From the IMG/VR virus record IMGVR_UViG_3300031787_000476, positions 1-33,950 of that record: a stretch of DNA of 33,950 bases. One strand, 5' to 3'. A program made the translations under genes and the position numbers. Of the stretch, positions 31,027 through 33,950 are shown piece by piece; the stretch's first letter is position 1, and every line of letters starts with the position of its first letter. The DNA comes from a virus. The notes under the pieces were generated by a model. The model saw only the letters and a list, made by a program, of their open reading frames with translations. It was not told the origin of the DNA and ran no database searches.

Positions 31027-31466
31027 TGCCAACACCAGATCAAGGCATTAAAAAAGTAATTATTCCTAAAGCCAAACTTCCTGGATTCTTTGGAGAAAAC
31101 AGAAAATATATACTTAGATATAGACTTATATCAGAAGATAAAAATAGAACGTCTCATTGGTCCCCAGCATATAAAATAGTAACCGAAGATACTCCGTCAG
31201 AAATTTTAAATAGTATGGTTATAGATACTGCAAATAGGATAATTAACCTTACCTGGGAACCACAGAATAATATGGAAGAATATTTTATTTATGTTAAATG
31301 GAATAATGCTGGATGGCAATATTATGGTAAAACTTCACAAACAAACTACTCTATTGTATATAACTCAGAAAGAACATATGTTCATGTTGCTGTTCAAGCA
31401 AAAACTATCCCATTAGAAAGATTTGCAGATGCCATTTTATTTGAAAACGAAGGCGATCTGGTATAA
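31026..31466 (+). CDS. Fibronectin type III-like minor tail protein
   Basis: A 146-residue protein. Residues about 25-60 (RKYILRYRLISEDKNRTSHWSP) and about 65-135 (RIINLTWEPQNNMEEYFIYVKW, then WQYYGKTSQTNYSIVYN, then YVHVAVQAKT) show the strand and Trp/Tyr pattern of fibronectin type III domains common in tail-tip and fibre proteins. These may bind weakly to cell-surface carbohydrate. It begins in a one-base overlap with the previous gene. An extended -10 box overlaps its stop codon. Confidence 0.7.
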   Translation: MPTPDQGIKKVIIPKAKLPGFFGENRKYILRYRLISEDKNRTSHWSPAYKIVTEDTPSEILNSMVIDTANRIINLTWEPQNNMEEYFIYVKWNNAGWQYYGKTSQTNYSIVYNSERTYVHVAVQAKTIPLERFADAILFENEGDLV

Positions 31467-31467
31467 T
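31459..31467 (+). promoter_or_regulatory. Possible extended -10 promoter (TGG-TATAAT)
   Basis: TGGTATAAT overlaps the stop codon of the fibronectin-like gene. A start near 31474 would leave a very short leader before the ATG at 31483. The Shine-Dalgarno AGGAG at 31472-31476 would be partly lost, so this site is less convincing than the others. Confidence 0.35.
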
Positions 31468-31482
31468 TAGATAGGAGAAATT

Positions 31483-31926
31483 ATGGCAAAAATACCATCA
31501 CCAGAACCAGGGCAACCAATAGACGTTGCGTATATAGATCAAATCGTTAGGTCAATTAATGATCTTTCTGTTCAAGTGTCTCCAGCAATCTATAAGTATG
31601 TTACAGTAGATGTTCCAAACTTCACATCTCAAAGTGCTAAGATTTCTGAAACAAGAGTTATTGCTGGATACGTTGATGTTGTAAAAAGTGGAAATCAAAG
31701 TGTAGGAAGTCAGCATCCATTTTCATATCCATTTAAACCAGAGTTTAAGTATCCTCCAATAGTTACAGCAACCCCAGTCAATATAGGTGGAACTGAGGCA
31801 GGACGAAATGTTCACGTTGTAATTAAATCTATCACTACTTCAAGAGTTGATGGTGTAGTTAATTTTAATTCTACTGGAGATGTTTCTATCGGCGTTAATT
31901 TAATTATCGTCGGCATACCTAATTAA
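31483..31926 (+). CDS. Minor tail protein, possible receptor-binding module
   Basis: A 147-residue protein. A short helical N-terminus (PGQPIDVAYIDQIVRSINDLS) is followed by a beta-rich domain with GNQSVGSQHPFSYPF, FKYPPIVTATPVNIGG and a final VSIGVNLIIVGIP. The final strands and YPPIVTATPVN resemble the C-terminal domain of phage tail-fibre or H-type receptor-binding proteins, where a similar 'P-IV-ATP' turn occurs. This is a suggestion by pattern only. AGGAG stands 6 bases before the ATG. It is the last protein of the tail cluster. Confidence 0.65.
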   Translation: MAKIPSPEPGQPIDVAYIDQIVRSINDLSVQVSPAIYKYVTVDVPNFTSQSAKISETRVIAGYVDVVKSGNQSVGSQHPFSYPFKPEFKYPPIVTATPVNIGGTEAGRNVHVVIKSITTSRVDGVVNFNSTGDVSIGVNLIIVGIPN

Positions 31927-32117
31927 TGATAAAATGCAAAAAGTGTTTACGAAATATGATGATAGACAGAGTCTACAGTTCCATATCTCATTTAGAAATA
32001 TATTGTTTTATATGTGGATCAAGACGTTTTTTTCATCCACCATCTGATTCGGAGGAAGGAAGATGGCTACTAAAAAAGGAAATAGAACGAGCGAAGACTA
32101 CAACAGCGCCCCTATAA
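31926..32117 (+). CDS. Small zinc-ribbon protein
   Basis: A 63-residue basic protein with two CxxC pairs, C4-x2-C7 and C27-x2-C30, set as in a four-cysteine zinc ribbon, followed by SRRFFHP and a charged helix (GRWLLKKEIERAK). There is no Shine-Dalgarno; the start overlaps the previous stop by one base (TAATG), so translation probably depends on coupling. The last 55 bases overlap the next gene in another frame. Role unknown; nucleic acid binding is a reasonable guess. Confidence 0.65.
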   Translation: MIKCKKCLRNMMIDRVYSSISHLEIYCFICGSRRFFHPPSDSEEGRWLLKKEIERAKTTTAPL

Positions 32118-32605
32118 TTTCAGGTAATAAAAAGGTATGGTTTTTAAATAATGATCTCATAAGGGTGGTTCATTATAACAGATCAAATGGCATTATGTCA
32201 ATTTATAATATAACCAAAGATAGGGTAGAAAGTTGTCTAATCAGCGATTTTAAAAATAAAAGAGAAAGAGCGTATACTGTCGGAGAAACTGCTGATTTAG
32301 TTAATCGTCATAAAAAATATATGCCTTCATTAATGAAACGTGGAATTATTCCGTTTCCAACAGGCTCACAAAAAGGTGGCGCAAGAGGGTGGCAAGTAAG
32401 AAGTTATTATTCGGAGTCGCAAGTTAGAGAGATCCGTGATATACTGGCTACATACCATATTGGTAGACCGAGAAAAGATAATTTAATAACAAATGATATT
32501 ACGCCCACAAAGGCTGAGTTGACACGCAGAATGGGCGATGGTATACTTACATATACAAAGACTGAAGATGGACGATTTATTCCTATTTGGTCAGAATCAA
32601 TTTAA
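32063..32605 (+). CDS. MerR-like helix-turn-helix DNA-binding protein
   Basis: A 180-residue protein. Residues about 70-128 form a MerR/excisionase-type winged helix pattern: AYTVGETADLVNRHKKYMPS as the first helices, LMKRGIIPFP as the turn and wing, and a second helix pair RSYYSESQVREIRDILA. The N-terminal part (KKVWFLNNDLIRVVHYNRSN ... YNITKDRVESCLI) is a small beta domain I do not know by name. GGAGG at 32051-32055 lies 7 bases before the ATG, which supports a start that overlaps the previous gene by 55 bases. It may regulate the switch between the replication and structural blocks, since it lies at their border; this is inference. Confidence 0.75.
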   Translation: MATKKGNRTSEDYNSAPIISGNKKVWFLNNDLIRVVHYNRSNGIMSIYNITKDRVESCLISDFKNKRERAYTVGETADLVNRHKKYMPSLMKRGIIPFPTGSQKGGARGWQVRSYYSESQVREIRDILATYHIGRPRKDNLITNDITPTKAELTRRMGDGILTYTKTEDGRFIPIWSESI

Positions 32606-32620
32606 CAGAAGGGTATGAAA

Positions 32621-32827
32621 ATGGAAGATACGAAAGTATCAGTAACGCTTGGATATACACTAAATCTTGGAAACTTTCAATCTTTAAGGCTTGACCTTGG
32701 GGTTGTAGACTCTAAGCGTGATGGCGAGAATACAGATCAAGCATTTGAGCGTGTTTATAAGTTTGTTGAAGATAAACTCGCAGCAAAAATCTCAGAAGCA
32801 AAGGCTGAACTAGAAGAAAGCAATTAG
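32621..32827 (+). CDS. Small conserved-looking protein of unknown function
   Basis: A 68-residue acidic protein (MEDTKVSVTLGYTLNLGNFQ). The first half has strands ending in LRLDLGVVDSKRDGENT, the second half is one charged helix (FERVYKFVEDKLAAKISEAK). An earlier in-frame ATG at 32615 is less likely, because GAAGGG at 32608-32613 would be only one base away from it but 7 bases from 32621. It sits in the short-gene run before the helicase, so a role in DNA metabolism is possible but not shown. Confidence 0.6.
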   Translation: MEDTKVSVTLGYTLNLGNFQSLRLDLGVVDSKRDGENTDQAFERVYKFVEDKLAAKISEAKAELEESN

Positions 32828-32828
32828 T

Positions 32829-33137
32829 GTGACAGACAAACAGAAGCGATTGGCTCTGTTGAGTAGGTTTGATAAACACTATCAGTTTAAACTAGGACAG
32901 AAGCCACAATATAATAAGTGGATTGAACAGTGGTCTGCTGATGCACTCATCGAGTCTTACGGCATGGATCTTTGCTACGAACTTCTTGAATATTATTTTG
33001 AGGTTACGGAAAATCCAACATGGAATCATTTTGCATATGTGGCACATGATATACTGGAAGCAAAAGAGCAATATGCTAAAGACATAAAAGAACGATCAGA
33101 ACGCAGACAAAAGGCTAAGGAGTGGTTGAGTGAATAA
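32829..33137 (+). CDS. Small helical protein next to the replicative helicase
   Basis: A 102-residue, highly charged and mostly helical protein (LSRFDKHYQFKLGQKPQYNK ... LIESYGMDLCYELLEYYFEV ... NHFAYVAHDILEAKEQYAK). The start is GTG, one base after the previous stop, with no strong Shine-Dalgarno of its own, so coupling is likely. Its end overlaps the helicase start by eight bases. Genes of this size just before a DnaB-type helicase sometimes encode helicase loaders or regulators. There is no family motif to confirm that here. Confidence 0.65.
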   Translation: MTDKQKRLALLSRFDKHYQFKLGQKPQYNKWIEQWSADALIESYGMDLCYELLEYYFEVTENPTWNHFAYVAHDILEAKEQYAKDIKERSERRQKAKEWLSE

Positions 33138-33950
33138 TACAGAATCAAAATTAATCTCAGCCGTGCTAAAAGATAAGCAGGCTCATGTATTGCTTCAGGC
33201 CAATGTAGAAAATATTTTAACTACTCATGTCGATGTCTGGCAGTTTATTAGAAAATATTATGAGGCAAATGCTACTGTTCCACCAACAGAATTAGTTGTA
33301 GAGAAGTTTAGAGATTTTGAACCCATAGGCGGAGTTGGTGCAACTAAGCATCATCTTGAAGAATTACAGGCAGAATATTTAACCAATAGTCTAAAAGATA
33401 TTATTAGATCTGCAGCAACAGATGTTCAGGGTGGACAGGGTCTAGATGCTCTAGAGTCTCTAATTACTAAGACGGCAGAACTTAGAAAAAATACAGCAGC
33501 AATTCGTGATATTGATGTGACAGATTTAGATTCTGCTGTTGCATATTTTGAAAACCTTAAAAAACAACAAGAGGCTGGAGCACTAGGAATCAAGACTGGC
33601 CTCCCAGGATTCGATAACTACCTACCCTCTGGGATCATGCCAGGGCAGTTAGGAGTCTTCCTTGCATATCCAGGCATAGGAAAGTCATGGCTGTCTCTCT
33701 ATTTTGCTGTACAGGCTTGGAAACAGGGTCGTAGCCCAATGATCATAAGCCTTGAAATGTCTGAGGTTGAAGTTCGTAACCGTGTATTTGCAATTATGGG
33801 AGAGGGAGTATGGTCCCATAGAAGGTTAAGCGCTGGCCAGGTTGAGATGGATATGCTAAAGTCTTGGCACACTAAACACGTTAGTGGTAAGCCAGAATTT
33901 CATATTATCTCAAACGACACTGGTGGTGATATTACACCATTAGTATTGCG
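33130..33950 (+). CDS. DnaB-type replicative DNA helicase, 3' partial
   Basis: The first 273 codons of a RecA-fold helicase that unwinds the replication fork; the gene runs off the window. It begins at GTG 33130 (GTG AAT AAT ACA), inside the end of the previous gene. Residues about 1-140 are a helical N-terminal domain (LISAVLKDKQAHVLLQANVE ... TELVVEKFRDFEPIGGVG). The ATPase part starts with GIKTGLPGFDNYLPSGIMPG near 156-175. The Walker A motif is YPGIGKSW, with K185 and S186. SLEMS near 207-211 supplies the catalytic Glu (E209) of DnaB-family enzymes. VRNRVFAIMGEGV then follows as in phage DnaB/gp4-like helicases. Frame and motifs are unambiguous. Confidence 0.92.
   Translation, partial: MNNTESKLISAVLKDKQAHVLLQANVENILTTHVDVWQFIRKYYEANATVPPTELVVEKFRDFEPIGGVGATKHHLEELQAEYLTNSLKDIIRSAATDVQGGQGLDALESLITKTAELRKNTAAIRDIDVTDLDSAVAYFENLKKQQEAGALGIKTGLPGFDNYLPSGIMPGQLGVFLAYPGIGKSWLSLYFAVQAWKQGRSPMIISLEMSEVEVRNRVFAIMGEGVWSHRRLSAGQVEMDMLKSWHTKHVSGKPEFHIISNDTGGDITPLVL

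Noticed and set aside
1-33950. tRNA genes or other structured RNAs
   Set aside because: The gaps between genes are all about 100 bases or less, and I saw no cloverleaf or T-loop motif in any of them.

Overview
The window is a contiguous stretch of a tailed double-stranded DNA phage with a long, probably non-contractile (siphovirus-like) tail. Every gene I can support lies on the + strand, and genes are packed with almost no free space; the longest gap is about 100 bases. The DNA is AT-rich. The order and style of the structural proteins (a PBSX/HK97-type portal, protease and capsid series, several LamG/concanavalin-like virion proteins, a very large tape measure protein, and a hub ending in an LGDVV-type motif) resemble large actinobacteriophages. 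I infer a phage of a low-GC actinobacterium, for example a freshwater planktonic lineage. This rests on family resemblance and base composition only, not on any search.

Layout. Positions 2-1687 hold the 3' three-quarters of an adenosylcobalamin-dependent (class II, monomeric RTPR type) ribonucleotide reductase, cut by the window edge. Positions 1708-5424 hold a large LamG-like virion protein. Positions 5443-9948 are the head module: a small unknown protein, the portal, the prohead protease with what looks like a nested scaffold gene, and the major capsid protein. Positions 10047-13112 hold an accessory head protein and the neck (adaptor, stopper, a gp10-like protein, tail terminator). Positions 13179-14920 hold the tail tube and two paralogous tail assembly chaperones. 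Positions 14945-24340 are one 3131-residue tape measure gene. Positions 24340-31926 hold the distal tail, hub and fibre-type minor tail genes, almost all joined by stop/start overlaps. Positions 31926-33137 hold four small genes, including a zinc-ribbon protein and a MerR-like helix-turn-helix protein. The window ends inside a DnaB-type replicative helicase (33130-33950). No terminase, lysis gene, integrase, tRNA or CRISPR array is visible.

Expression. Many short gaps contain a recognisable promoter. The recurring motif is an extended -10 box, TGG-TATAAT or a close variant, seen before 1708, 5443, 10047, 13862, 14594 and 31483. A full -35/-10 promoter stands before the protease. Some genes (5443, 13862, and probably 1708 and 7466) have no Shine-Dalgarno and start 6-10 bases after the -10 box, as expected of leaderless mRNAs. 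Others (capsid, tail tube, second chaperone, nested scaffold) have strong Shine-Dalgarno sites. Two intrinsic terminators follow the capsid and tail tube genes, so these abundant products appear to be separate transcription units.

The most interesting points are: (1) a nested in-frame scaffold start inside the protease gene; (2) duplicated tail chaperones that may replace the usual programmed frameshift; (3) a kinase-fold-like domain inside the tape measure protein; (4) two consensus DnaA boxes stacked on the protease promoter; (5) the set of leaderless extended -10 promoters.
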